DNA from: CALMBW01 sp963779645
Lineage (GTDB): Bacteria; Actinomycetota; CADDZG01; WHSQ01
Assembly: GCA_963779645.1 (NCBI GenBank)
Contig: CAVZYX010000005.1
Coordinates: forward strand, 1,798,001 to 1,862,000
Length of the DNA: 64,000 nt
Direction of reading: 5' to 3'
How positions within the stretch are numbered: the first letter of the stretch is position 1; each line of letters opens with the position of its first letter. A program made the position numbers and the translations under genes. Of the stretch, positions 1-9,800 are shown in pieces. Under the pieces are notes generated by a model that did no database searches, was not told the DNA's origin, and saw only the letters and a program-made list of their open reading frames with translations.

Positions 1-1211
1 CCCGACTCGGGGAAGATCGGGCAGTACGACGGCTTCACCGCGAGGAATTCGATGAAGCTCTTTCCGACGAGATCCTCGACCTAGCGCAAGAAGGCTTCGA
101 CGCGACGGGAACACAGCAGCCGTGGTACGTGGTTCTGGGGAACCACGACGGTCTCGTGCAAGGGAACCTTCGAACGGGTACAGAGTTCCAGTTCGTTGTC
201 ACCGGCGCCAGCAAGGTCTTCCTGGACGTCAAGGAGTACGACGGATGCCCCGAGGACTCCACCGATCCGGGGCAGCTCTACCAGGCGTTCCAAGACGCGT
301 ACCTCTCGCACAGTCAGAAGGTCCCGTCGGATGGGAATCGCTCGTTCATGGGTAAGGACTACCTGCACGATCAGTACTTCGACACCGCCGGCAAGCCCGA
401 TGGGCATGGCTTGAACCTGGCCCCGGACTTCCCTTACCTCGATGAAGGCCAGAGCGCTTTCCCCGCGGGGTACTACGCCTTCAACATCTCCGACGACATC
501 GTGGGTGTGTCGATGGACACGGTCGCTTATGACCTTTCTGACTCGGGTCAGCTCGACAACGAACAGTTCAAGTGGATCGAGAAGACCTTGAAGAAGCACT
601 CGAAGGTCTATTACGACGTGAACGGTAAGAAGAAGAGGAACCCCAACGCCAAGCAGCGCATGATCGTGCTGTTCTCGCACCATCACTCCACGGCGATGCG
701 CTATCCATCGCTTCCCGAGGGTGCACCCGCTGAGATGATGCCGATCCACTGTTTCGAGGCCGACGACGCCGAGGGGTGCGCTGACGCTGAAGGACTACGG
801 GATCTTCTCCATCGGTTCCCGAACGTGATCGCATGGGTGAACGGCCACGGACATCGGAACCGAGTGTTGCCATTCAGCTATCCGAGCGATCAGAAGCGCA
901 GCTTCTGGGAGATCAACACCGCTTCGCACATCGACTGGCCGCAGCAGTCGCGGTTGATCGAGATCGGATACGTGCCGGGCAAGGACGGGGCCGCCGACAC
1001 GGTCGTCATCTACGGAACACTCGTCGACCACGGTGCTCTGACCGATCCCGATCCAATGACTCAAGATCCGGTCGAATACCTGGCTTCGATCTCGAGGGTC
1101 GAGGCCTACTACGACGCGTGCGTCCGATTGTTGCAAGCGGATTGTGAAGCGACCGGTGACCCCGGGGATCAGAACGTGCGGCTCGTGATGAAAGCGCCTT
1201 TCGATCTCTAA
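1..1211 (+). CDS. Metallophosphoesterase, PPA1498-like (5' partial)
   Basis: The reading frame is open from the first bases of the window, so the N-terminus lies outside it. Calcineurin-like phosphoesterase motifs are visible: GNHD soon after the window start, a paired-His motif (LFSHHHS) mid-protein, and NGHGHRNRV, the GHxH-type motif that binds the second metal. The long inserts between motifs resemble the large actinobacterial PPA1498-type phosphoesterases, although the substrate is unknown. No signal sequence can be judged because the start is missing. An ABC-F gene follows 27 nt downstream on the same strand. The superfamily is sure; the subfamily is from memory of the motif layout. Confidence 0.85.
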   Translation, partial: RLGEDRAVRRLHREEFDEALSDEILDLAQEGFDATGTQQPWYVVLGNHDGLVQGNLRTGTEFQFVVTGASKVFLDVKEYDGCPEDSTDPGQLYQAFQDAYLSHSQKVPSDGNRSFMGKDYLHDQYFDTAGKPDGHGLNLAPDFPYLDEGQSAFPAGYYAFNISDDIVGVSMDTVAYDLSDSGQLDNEQFKWIEKTLKKHSKVYYDVNGKKKRNPNAKQRMIVLFSHHHSTAMRYPSLPEGAPAEMMPIHCFEADDAEGCADAEGLRDLLHRFPNVIAWVNGHGHRNRVLPFSYPSDQKRSFWEINTASHIDWPQQSRLIEIGYVPGKDGAADTVVIYGTLVDHGALTDPDPMTQDPVEYLASISRVEAYYDACVRLLQADCEATGDPGDQNVRLVMKAPFDL

Positions 1212-1238
1212 GTCTTAGCTTGCCCGTAACCTAGTTTC

Positions 1239-3183
1239 ATGATCACGATCAACCGGCTTAATAAGGCCTTCGGCGCGCGCCGGCTTTTCGTCGACGCCGA
1301 CCTACAGATATGGGCTCGTGATCGCGTCGCCCTCGTCGGTCCTAACGGGTCCGGTAAAACCACGCTGCTCGAGATGGTGGCCGGGGATCAGGAGGTTGAC
1401 TCCGGCACGATCCGGATCGCGAAGGATGTCGTGGTCGGCTATCTGCGGCAGGAGACCGACGAGCTCCGAGGTCGGAGCCTTCTGGAAGAGACTCTGAGAG
1501 CGGGCTCGGAGGTAACGGCGGCGGGTCATCGGATGGAGATCCTCGAAAGAGAGATGGCCGACGCGCCACCGGGGGCCGAGCGCGAGCGCCTGGTCAGCGA
1601 GTACGGGCGGCTCCAAGACAGATTCCTGAACCTTGGGGGATACACCTTGGAGGCCGACGCGAAGAGAGTCTTGGGTGGGCTCGGTTTCGCAGAGGAAGAC
1701 CTCGAGAGACAAACCGAAACGTTCTCCGGCGGGTGGTTGATGCGGGTGGCATTGGCCAAACTCCTGCTGGCGCAGCCCGATCTCTTGATGCTCGACGAGC
1801 CCACGAACCACCTCGATGTTGAATCGGTCGAATGGTTCGAGCGTTTCCTCTCTGTCTACGAGGGCGCCGTACTACTCATCTCTCACGACAGGGACTTCAT
1901 CGATGGCGTCGCCACGCAGGTGGTCGAGATCGATGATCGCAAGTTGGTTTCCTACCGAGGCAACTACGCGGACTTCGTCGAACAGCGAGCGGTGATGGCA
2001 GAGCAGCGAGCCGCCGCCGCGAAGCAGCAATCGCGTGAGATCGCAAAGACCGAAGAGTTCATCAACCGGTTCCGCTACAAGGCCAGCAAGGCGAAGCAGG
2101 TGCAGAGCAGGATCAAGGCTCTCGAGAAGGTGGAACGGGTTTCAACACCCACACAACGCAAACGCAAGATGAATCTCGCGTTCCCCCAGCCCCCTCGTGC
2201 CGGACGCGTCGTGATGGAGCTCAAAGACCTTCATTTCTCGTACCCGGATCATCCGGTCTATGCCGGCCTTGACCTGGCGATCGAGCGCGACCACAAGATC
2301 GCTCTGGTCGGACCGAACGGGGCCGGCAAGACGACGCTTCTGAAATTGATCGCCGGAGTCCTAACTGCTCAGGAAGGCGAGAGGCAGCTCGGTCATAACG
2401 TCGACCTTGGGTACTTCGCCCAACATCAGATCGAGGCCCTGGACCAGCGCAACCGCGTGATCGAGGAGCTGCAGCGATCGATCCCGCCGGAAGTAACCAT
2501 GCGTCCTCGCGATCTGCTGGGGCGGTTCCTGTTTTCAGGAGACGACATCGACAAACCCGTATCGGTGCTCTCGGGAGGCGAGAAGACCCGATTGGCTATG
2601 GCCAAGCTGCTAGTACAGCCCTTCAACCTTCTCTGTCTTGACGAGCCGACCAACCACCTCGACATGGTTAGTCGCGATGTTCTCGAGGATTCCTTGGAGA
2701 CGTACACGGGAGCGATCGTCCTGATCACGCACGATCGACACCTGATCCGATCTATCGCGAACAACATCGTCGAGGTTGTCGATGGACGCGTTACCTGGTT
2801 CCACGGTGACTACGACTACTACCTTGACCGGAGAGAGCGCTCGATCGGTCCGGTCGACGCTCCTCCCGCCCCTGCTCGTGCAGCCGCGACCAAGACTGCA
2901 CCGGGACCCAAGAGCAAGGAACGTCGTCGCGCGGAAGCAGAGGGCGCGTGCGCGCACCAAGTCCCTTCGGGACAAGATCACCAAGATCGAGAGAGAGCTG
3001 GATCAGGTGGCTGCCGAGATAGCGCGGATGGACTCAGTCCTCGCGGACCCCGGGGTGTACAGCTCAGACCACGATGTTAAGAGCCTCGTTCAAGAGTACG
3101 AGCGCGCCAAGAAGCGCACCAGATCGCTGGAGTCATCATGGGAGGAAGCAACGTCCGCCCTTCAAGAGAGTGACCTTCGCTAA
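1239..3183 (+). CDS. ABC-F family ATPase, frameshifted near its C-terminus
   Basis: Two ABC ATPase domains on one chain without membrane segments define an ABC-F protein, a class that acts on ribosomes (translation factor or antibiotic protection). Walker A motifs lie at about residues 34-41 (GPNGSGKT) and 358-365 (GPNGAGKT). Each half has an SGG signature and a Walker B LDEPTNHLD. The Lys/Arg-rich linker between domains is present. The first frame runs to a premature stop at 3080, but near 2935-2950 the coding sense moves to another frame. That frame continues the expected coiled coil (KSLRDKITKIERELD) to a stop at 3183. A one-base indel, real or artefactual, is the simplest reading; the full protein would be about 645 residues. 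Confidence 0.9.
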
Positions 3184-3282
3184 GGCGCCGCCGCGAAGCG
3201 GCGGTAAGCGCCGTGCGGATCCCCTTCGCTAAGGCGCCGCCGCGAAGCGGCGGTAAGCGCCGTGCGGATCACCATCGCTAAG
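3174..3282 (+). repeat. 49-bp tandem repeat with internal hairpin (2.2 copies)
   Basis: Two nearly identical 49-bp units and the first bases of a third lie at the 3' end of the ABC-F gene. Each unit begins with TTCGCTAAGG and contains a perfect 7-bp inverted repeat (CCGCCGC, GAA loop, GCGGCGG). The first unit includes the ABC-F stop codon. The hairpins could end transcription or protect mRNA 3' ends, but no T-run follows, so this is not a classical intrinsic terminator. Confidence 0.85.
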
Positions 3283-3311
3283 GTGCTGATCTCCTGGCAT
3301 GATGCTGTTCC

Positions 3312-3839
3312 ATGAACGGGACTCTGATAGCGGTTGCGGCGATCGGGAACGATAGGCCGGGCATCGTGGCGGCCGTCACAAAGGTTCTTTTCGACAGCGG
3401 TTGCAACCTGGAAGACGTGTCATCAACGATCCTCCGCGGTCATTTCTCGATGGTGATGATCGTAAAAGCGCCCGAGACGATGGAGGCCTCCGCGTTGGAG
3501 GAGGCTCTCAACCCGGTGGCCGAAGAACTCGAACTTGTGATCACGGCACGCCCTGTGGCGGAAGCCGAGGTCCACTACGCAGCACCAACACACATGGTGT
3601 CGGTCTACGGAGCCGACAAGCCGGGCATCGTCTACAAGGTCGCAGAAGCACTCGCTCGTTCGGGAGCCAACGTCACCGACCTGACTTCGCGAGTGATCGG
3701 TGCAGACTCCGACCCTGTCTACGCGTTGATGCTCGAGATAAATGCGATGGGTATTGACATCGAAGGTGTGCTGGCGGAATCGCGCGATGAACTCGGTGTA
3801 GATGTCACGGTCCACCCGATCGAGGCGGACATTCTCTAG
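3312..3839 (+). CDS. Double-ACT-domain protein, GcvR-like
   Basis: The 175-residue protein is two ACT domains in tandem. The first begins near residue 4 (VAAIGNDRPGIVAAVTKVL) and the second near residue 95 (VSVYGADKPGIVYKVAEAL). The conserved D-(R/K)-PGI turn, which forms the amino-acid binding interface of ACT domains, is present twice. There is no DNA-binding domain, as in GcvR-type regulators. Its stop codon shares one base with the GTG start of the deformylase gene, so the two are probably co-translated. The ligand cannot be told from sequence. Confidence 0.85.
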   Translation: MNGTLIAVAAIGNDRPGIVAAVTKVLFDSGCNLEDVSSTILRGHFSMVMIVKAPETMEASALEEALNPVAEELELVITARPVAEAEVHYAAPTHMVSVYGADKPGIVYKVAEALARSGANVTDLTSRVIGADSDPVYALMLEINAMGIDIEGVLAESRDELGVDVTVHPIEADIL

Positions 3840-4336
3840 TGGCCGTGAGGCCCGTTTGTCGGTTGCCCGATCGGGTTCTGAAGGTCCAAGCGGCAGAGAT
3901 CGGAGATATCGACGAGTCCGGATTGGTTCGTGATCTCGTCGACACTATGCGAGCTTCTCCCGCCTGTGTGGGGTTAGCCGCACCTCAGATCGGAGTATCC
4001 AAGAGGGCGTTCGCTCTCGATGTAACGGGGCATAAGAAAACGACGACATGCCATGGGCTCGTTGTTATGTTCGACCCCCTGATCGTGGAAACGAAGGGTC
4101 GAGAGGTGGCGCGAGAAGGGTGTATGAGCGTTCCCGACCTCACGGCGAATGTTGGCCGAGCGCTCGAGATCGTTGTTCAGGGTCGAACGCCGGAGGGTGA
4201 ACTAGCAGTGATCGCCACCGAAGGTTTCGAGGCCCGCGCGTTCCAACACGAGATCGATCATCTTGAAGGTCTGTTGATCCTCGATCGTGTGGAGTCGCTT
4301 GCGACCGACGTTTTCCGGCGCCAGAACTACCGTTGA
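3839..4336 (+). CDS. def: Peptide deformylase
   Basis: Removes the formyl group from the N-terminal methionine of new proteins. All three family motifs are present: GLAAPQIG, EGCMSVP with the metal-binding Cys, and QHEIDHLEG (HExxH) with the two metal His and the catalytic Glu. At 165 residues it is normal length. The GTG start overlaps the TAG stop of the ACT protein by one base. Confidence 0.95.
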   Translation: MAVRPVCRLPDRVLKVQAAEIGDIDESGLVRDLVDTMRASPACVGLAAPQIGVSKRAFALDVTGHKKTTTCHGLVVMFDPLIVETKGREVAREGCMSVPDLTANVGRALEIVVQGRTPEGELAVIATEGFEARAFQHEIDHLEGLLILDRVESLATDVFRRQNYR

Positions 4337-4346
4337 CCTGCCGCGA

Positions 4347-5923
4347 TTACGCGGTCTCTCCGTCCACTTCGTTGGAGCGTGGATACCTGCTGGAGCGCGT
4401 CAGTCTGTCGCGTCCGTTCCGCTTCGATTCGTAGAGTGCTTCATCGGCGGCTCTGATCAGTGCCTCCAGATCGGAAGCGTGTGTTGGATATGTAGCAACG
4501 CCGGCCGAAGCCGCAACGGGCGCGACGGTGTCGATGGTCCCGATCTTTTGTCGTAGGCGCTCGGCAACGATCATGGACTCGCCGCGGAGCACTCGGGCAG
4601 GATGACTGCGAACTCCTCACCTCCGTAGCGCGCCGGGATGTCGAACTCTCGTGAAGCTTCTGCTAGCTGCCGTCCGACTTCTCTTAGAACCTCGTCCCCA
4701 GCCTGGTGGCCGTAGTTGTCGTTGAATTTCTTGAAGTGGTCGACGTCGAGGATCAACAGGGTCAAGGGCTTGTCGGTGCGGGAAGCCCGGGAGATCTCTC
4801 GTTCCAGGGTCTTCGTGAAAGTCCTGCGGTTGGCAAGGCCGGTGAGAGCGTCCGTGTCGGCGAGCGTCTGAACTTCTTTCATCAGGAGCGAGTTACGCAA
4901 AGCCAGAGCTCCGTGCGACGCGAACTGTTCCACCATCGTAACGACTCGGCGCTCGATCTTGGATCCGAGCCTGGCAGGATGCTCAACGACCAGGACACCC
5001 AAGGGATCGCCGTCGGTGCGTAAGGGCACGATCAACAGGTTGCGCGCGAAGGGCATCAAGGTCGCGAGCCCCGGGTTGGCGCTCTCGTCGGGTTTGGCGA
5101 TCAAAAGTGTTTTCTGTTCGTTGCACGCGCGTAGGAGAATCTCATCCCTCGCGTCCAGAAGTTCGGTGGGCTCGTTGGGGCCCCGGTAGGCGATGGGGCG
5201 GAGGTGGTCGCCCTCGCGCAAGGCGACGATCCCTCGGTTGAAGGTGAAAGATCCGCCGATCGAATCGAGGAGTATGTGAGCGACAGTCTCTGGCTCCGCC
5301 TCCTCCTTGAGGGCCGCGGACATCGTTGCGAGATCCTCGAGGTCGCCTTTCCTCCTCCGAAGTTCCCTTTCGTTCAGAGCCGAGAAGGCCGCGGTTCCGA
5401 TAGCGACCAGCCAGAACGCCAGCACGTTGAACACCGACAAGCGATTGAACTCTGGACTTCCAGGGATCAAGCCGACTGCGGCCTCGGTCGGCGTCAATAT
5501 GTCGGCGGCCTGTGCGTAGAAGACGGCGAAGAAGAGCAAGGAGTGCCAAAGGGCGATCTTCAGTCCCGTGCGATACGACGCGAGCAAAGTTACGGCGATC
5601 AGATGGATGTAGAGAAGGAACCGAAGGGGACTCTGCGTTCCTCCTGTCTCGTACATCGACCAGGCTAGGAACACTCCATCGACCAGAAGCATCAGCCCGA
5701 CGAACAACAGGCGCCGACTCCATCCACGTGCAAGTTCGAGGGATGCAGCGACCGCAAGGTAAGCGGCAGTGGGGAGCAACAGCCGTCCCACGTCGGCACC
5801 CACGATGTTCGGGGCAAACATGGCTGAACCCAAGACGATGATCGCGAACCCGACCCGCAACCCTTGAAGGTAGGAGGTTCGTTCCGACAGGGGAGTCGTC
5901 TCCGCTGCCGCGGGGTGGTTCAC
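4347..5923 (-). CDS. Membrane GAF-GGDEF diguanylate cyclase (frameshifted)
   Basis: About 200 N-terminal residues hold several hydrophobic membrane segments. A GAF-like region follows (about residues 200-340), then a GGDEF domain with the active-site motif GGEEF. This should make cyclic di-GMP in response to a signal sensed in the membrane or GAF part. The frame that starts at 5923 stops just after ILPECSAASP. The rest of the GGDEF domain (MIVAERLRQKIG onward) continues in another frame to the stop at 4347. One missing base near 4578 would restore a protein of about 525 residues. The start codon overlaps the 3' end of the upstream gene by 4 nt (ATGA), so the two form an operon. Confidence 0.88.
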
Positions 5924-6711
5924 GAGAAAGAGAGGTGGTCGTCGGAAGGATCGGACATCGCCAGTGCGAGCTTGGGGTCCTTACGATCCATCCTGTTCTG
6001 AATGGCGAGGAAAATCGCTACTCCGACGGCAAGGATCAGCGGGAAGGCGAATCGTCCGGCGGCTTCCGCGATAGAACTTGGCAGATTTCCTGCATCGCCG
6101 AATCCAGAACTACTTGTGGACACGGGATCGTCGGCGGATCCGCTACCGGTTTCGATCCCACCAGAAGCGGGATCGCTGGCGGAGGTTCCACCACCGTTCG
6201 ACCCATCCGATGTAGAGCCGGTGCCGTTCGGGTCCCCAAAGGAACTACCGCCGTTTTCGACTTCATCGCCTGGGACGCCCGGCTCACCGACATCGCCACC
6301 GATCACTCCACCGAGGTCCTCATCCCCGATGGTGTCCTCGACGTCGCCGATCGTGCCTCCAACGGTGTCCCCAGCTTCATCGCCGGTACCGGAGACCGTT
6401 TCGCCTGCGCCGTTCGTTACATCGTCGATGGTTTCACCTGTGTCGCCACCCACCGTGTCACCGACGGTCCCACCGACATCGCCGACCGTGTCGCCGGCCG
6501 TATCGGTCGCATCGTCGATGGTGTCGTCGGCTGTATCTCCGATCTCACCCGTTTGGTCGACGACGTCTTCTTCGACATCATCGACCGTGTCCTCCACGTC
6601 GGGGAGGTCGACGCCGGCTTGGGCGTGAGCTGGGGGCGCGCTGAGCAGAAGGATCGTTAGTAATCCGATCGCTGATAACAGCCCGCTCGCCCGTAGGCGG
6701 CCTGATTTCAT
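5920..6711 (-). CDS. Secreted/anchored Asp-Thr-Val-Gly repeat protein
   Basis: 263 residues. It has a signal peptide ending in APPAHAQA, then a strongly acidic low-complexity region (about residues 35-130) made of irregular DTVGD / DTIDD / GDT units. A Gly/Ser/Asn-rich stretch follows, then one hydrophobic segment (FAFPLILAVGVAIFLAIQ) and a short charged tail. This is the layout of a single-pass surface protein with an extended acidic stalk, perhaps calcium-binding. It overlaps the diguanylate cyclase gene by 4 nt and probably lies on the same mRNA. No family was recognised. Confidence 0.8.
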   Translation of the reverse strand: MKSGRLRASGLLSAIGLLTILLLSAPPAHAQAGVDLPDVEDTVDDVEEDVVDQTGEIGDTADDTIDDATDTAGDTVGDVGGTVGDTVGGDTGETIDDVTNGAGETVSGTGDEAGDTVGGTIGDVEDTIGDEDLGGVIGGDVGEPGVPGDEVENGGSSFGDPNGTGSTSDGSNGGGTSASDPASGGIETGSGSADDPVSTSSSGFGDAGNLPSSIAEAAGRFAFPLILAVGVAIFLAIQNRMDRKDPKLALAMSDPSDDHLSFS

Positions 6712-6801
6712 CCTTCCTTGACCCCCAGGGGACCCGTCCGTGGTACTTCCGTACTTCGATTATCGGCAGAGTTGCGATCTACTTGACGCCCCGCGGGCTT
6801 G

Positions 6802-6838
6802 GTGCAAGTTCATGCAGAATCGTGTATAAGATGCAGAA
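6802..6838 (+). promoter_or_regulatory. Promoter of the arg operon, probable leaderless start
   Basis: A -10-like hexamer TATAAG lies at 6825-6830. Its expected transcription start falls at about 6837-6839, on or beside the argC ATG at 6839, and no ribosome binding site precedes that ATG. This suggests a leaderless mRNA. The -35 is weak. TTCATGCAGAAT (6809-6820) and ATGCAGAAATGCATGCAT (6831-6848) resemble ArgR operator half sites and flank the -10, which would suit autoregulation by the argR gene in this operon. The operator assignment is an inference. Confidence 0.5.
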
Positions 6839-7804
6839 ATGCATGCATCGATAGCGGTCCTGGGCGCATCGGGATACAGCGGCGGGGAACTCTTGCGTCT
6901 GGCGACCGAGCACCCCGGCCTCCATGTGGCCGCCGTCTCCGGGGACAGCACTCAGGGTCAGCACCTGTCCGCCGTCCATCCCCATCTCGCCGGGAAGTTG
7001 GATCTTGACCTCGCCGGAGCCCAGGAGGTTGCCGGGGCAGACGTCGACGTGTTGTTCTCGTGTCTTCCTTCCGGAGTGTTGGGTGACCTCCTTGACGGCG
7101 TCGGCGCGCGATTCGTTATCGATCTCTCTGACGAGCACCGGGGCTCGGCCGATTGGGCATACGGGCTGACCGAGTTTGCCTCCGATGCCTTGCCGTCCCC
7201 CCGTGTGGCCAACCCCGGTTGTTATCCAACCGCGGTGTTGTTGGCCCTACTTCCGTTCGCTTCGGCGGGGCTGATCGAGGGACCTGTGATCGTGGACGCG
7301 ATGTCAGGGGTGTCTGGGGCAGGACGCGCTGCAACCGACCGTTTCCTTTTTTCGAATCTCCACGCAGATGTGAGCGCCTACGGAACGACCGAGCATCGCC
7401 ACGTTCCCGAGATGGAGAGGGGCCTCTCCGTTCTCGGTGGCCTTGATGCGCAGGTTTCATTCACTCCACATCTCGTGCCGATCGCCAGAGGGTTGCTCGC
7501 GACGATCAGGGCACCACTGGTAGGCGAGCTTGACGATGTCGAGGCCACCGATGTGCTGCGACGTGCCTACAAAGAGGCACACTTCGTCACCGTCGTCGAG
7601 GAGTGGCCGGCGGTGAAAGCTGTGGCCGGCTCGAACGCCGCACACGTGCACGCGCGGGTGGACAAGCGAAACGGGTTGCTGATCGCGGCCGGAGCTATCG
7701 ACAACTTGGGCAAGGGGGCCGCGGGTCAGGCGATCCAGAACGCGAACCTCTGTCTCGGTTTCCCCGAGGACGCGGGGCTGACTTCCATCGGAGTGTGGCC
7801 GTGA
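6839..7804 (+). CDS. argC: N-acetyl-gamma-glutamyl-phosphate reductase
   Basis: Third step of arginine synthesis: NADPH-dependent reduction of N-acetylglutamyl phosphate. The N-terminal nucleotide-binding motif GASGYSGGELLRL and the catalytic-Cys motif ANPGCYPTA are intact. At 321 residues it is a little shorter than the roughly 345 of many homologues. First gene of the arg operon; its stop overlaps the argJ GTG start (GTGA). Confidence 0.95.
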   Translation: MHASIAVLGASGYSGGELLRLATEHPGLHVAAVSGDSTQGQHLSAVHPHLAGKLDLDLAGAQEVAGADVDVLFSCLPSGVLGDLLDGVGARFVIDLSDEHRGSADWAYGLTEFASDALPSPRVANPGCYPTAVLLALLPFASAGLIEGPVIVDAMSGVSGAGRAATDRFLFSNLHADVSAYGTTEHRHVPEMERGLSVLGGLDAQVSFTPHLVPIARGLLATIRAPLVGELDDVEATDVLRRAYKEAHFVTVVEEWPAVKAVAGSNAAHVHARVDKRNGLLIAAGAIDNLGKGAAGQAIQNANLCLGFPEDAGLTSIGVWP

Positions 7805-8934
7805 AGTGGCCGGCCGGTGTTTCGTCGAACGGTGTCGCTTGTGGGATCAAGTCGGCAGGGGATGATCTTGGCGTACTGGTGTTCGACGAAGCATCCGTGT
7901 GGGCCGGAACGTTCACTACCAACGCCGCAGCCGCGGCCCCCGTTCAGTGGTGCCGCGGACGTTTGAGCGATCGTGTGCGAGCTTTGGTCGTCAATAGCGG
8001 CAACGCGAACGCATGCACGGGGAGCTTCGGCGAGGCGGCCGTGCTCGAAGTGGCAACGGAAACGGCCGCTTTGGTCGGATGCGACCCGACCGAGGTGGCG
8101 ATCGCATCCACCGGTCCCATCGGGGTGCAGCTTCCGACGGATCGGATCGTTGCCGCCCTTCCCAAGGCGCTATCCGATGTCTCGGATGGGTGTGATGCAT
8201 TCGCCGGCTCGATCATGACGACGGATACGCACCCGAAGATCAGCGAAGCCCCTGCCGGAGCAGCTCGAGTAGTGGGCGTTGCAAAGGGAGCAGCGATGAT
8301 CGCCCCCAATATGGCGACGATGCTCGCTTTCGTAGTCACAGACGCGGCGGTTACGGGGACTCAGGCATCGGCCATCCTTTCCTCGGCGGTGGACCGCTCG
8401 TTCAATCGGATCTCGGTGGATGCCTGCGAGAGCACCAACGACTCGGTCTTCCTCGTTGCGACGGGCCAGACTCAGGTTTCCGAAGAGGCCTTAAACGAGG
8501 CCGTGACCGCGGTCTGCGCTGATCTGGCAACCCAGATCGTCCGTGACGCCGAAGGTGGGACGAAACTCATGCGCATCAAGGTGAGAGGCGCCAACGACGA
8601 GGCACATGCCGTGTCTCTGGGGCGTTCGGTGGCCGCGTCGGATCTATGGCGAACGGCTGTGAACGGTGAGGATCCGAACTGGGGCCGCATCCTGTCCGCC
8701 CTCGGTGCCTGCGATCGATCGCTTTCCTTGGATCAGATCGAGATATCGATCGGTTCAGAGGTCGTGTTCGACAGCGGGCAACCTGCGGGTGATCTCGAGA
8801 TCGCCGCCAAGGTGATGGGTGCGGATGAGTTCACGATCGGTTGTGTCGTCGGTTCGGGACCGGGTTCTGCCGAGATACTCAGCGCCGATCTCTCCACCGA
8901 GTATGTCTCTCTCAACTCGGAGATCTCGACATGA
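7801..8934 (+). CDS. argJ: Bifunctional ornithine acetyltransferase / N-acetylglutamate synthase
   Basis: Recycles the acetyl group between N-acetylornithine and glutamate. The self-cleavage site is present (MIAPNMATML, cut before the Thr that becomes the nucleophile of the beta chain), as are the typical MTTDTHPK and GEDPNWGRI motifs. I chose the GTG at 7801, which overlaps the argC stop, over the longer open frame upstream, because MKWPAGVSSNGVACGIK matches the family N-terminus. About 377 residues. Confidence 0.95.
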   Translation: MKWPAGVSSNGVACGIKSAGDDLGVLVFDEASVWAGTFTTNAAAAAPVQWCRGRLSDRVRALVVNSGNANACTGSFGEAAVLEVATETAALVGCDPTEVAIASTGPIGVQLPTDRIVAALPKALSDVSDGCDAFAGSIMTTDTHPKISEAPAGAARVVGVAKGAAMIAPNMATMLAFVVTDAAVTGTQASAILSSAVDRSFNRISVDACESTNDSVFLVATGQTQVSEEALNEAVTAVCADLATQIVRDAEGGTKLMRIKVRGANDEAHAVSLGRSVAASDLWRTAVNGEDPNWGRILSALGACDRSLSLDQIEISIGSEVVFDSGQPAGDLEIAAKVMGADEFTIGCVVGSGPGSAEILSADLSTEYVSLNSEIST

Positions 8935-9800
8935 CGACTAGGGCGGAAGCCGGTTCGAAGGTAGAGACGCTCGTCGAAGCCCTCCCGTACATACGCAACT
9001 ACCGTGGGCAGAGGGTGGTCGTGAAGATCGGTGGGGCAGCACTCGAATCCCCGGACCACGCATCGATCGTGGCCGAAGATCTTGCACTCATGTCGTTGGT
9101 GGGCATCGAACTTCTGATAGTTCACGGTGGCGGTCCCCAAGTAACCGAAGCGATGGAGCAGGCAGGACTTCAGCCGCGCTTCGTCGGCGGCTTGCGCGTC
9201 ACGGATGACGACGCGATCGCGATCGTCCAACAGGTCTTGGTGGGACGTATCAATCAGGATCTCGTGGCGACGCTCGTTCGCTCGGGTCTAAAAGCGGTCG
9301 GTCTGTCCGGCATCGACGATGAACTTGTTGTCGCCGAGAAAGCACACGGGCCCGACGGAGAAGACATCGGGTGGGTGGGCAGTGTCAGAGAGGTTCACCC
9401 GGAGCTGCTGTCGTCGCTCCTCAGCGGTGGGTACACCCCGGTCCTCGCGTCGATCGCAGCCGACGACGACGACCGTCATCCGCTCAACATCAATGCCGAC
9501 GCGGTCGCCGGAGCAGTGGCGGGGGCTGTGGGTGCGGCGAAGCTGGTGTACCTGACCAACGTCGAAGGTCTTTATACGGATCTCGGCGACTCGGGATCGT
9601 TGGTGTCGGAGCTCAAAGCATCCGAGCTCACAGAGATGCTTCCGAAACTCTCGGAAGGGATGCGCCCAAAGGCGATGTCGGCACTGGCGGCGCTTCGCGA
9701 GGGCGTGGGCAAGGTGCACATCCTGGACGGTCGTGTTCCGCACGCTCTGCTGCTGGAGGTATTCACCGACGAAGGCATCGGGACGCAGGTGCTGCCATGA
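8931..9800 (+). CDS. argB: Acetylglutamate kinase
   Basis: Phosphorylates N-acetylglutamate with ATP. Amino-acid kinase fold motifs are clear: VVKIGGAALE near residue 31, HGGGPQVTEAM near residue 66, and the C-terminal GVGKVHILDGR region. ATG at 8931 overlaps the argJ stop (ATGA); the open frame extends further upstream but only as an overlap inside argJ. 289 residues. Enzymes of this class in organisms using argJ are usually feedback-inhibited by arginine. Confidence 0.95.
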   Translation: MTTRAEAGSKVETLVEALPYIRNYRGQRVVVKIGGAALESPDHASIVAEDLALMSLVGIELLIVHGGGPQVTEAMEQAGLQPRFVGGLRVTDDDAIAIVQQVLVGRINQDLVATLVRSGLKAVGLSGIDDELVVAEKAHGPDGEDIGWVGSVREVHPELLSSLLSGGYTPVLASIAADDDDRHPLNINADAVAGAVAGAVGAAKLVYLTNVEGLYTDLGDSGSLVSELKASELTEMLPKLSEGMRPKAMSALAALREGVGKVHILDGRVPHALLLEVFTDEGIGTQVLP

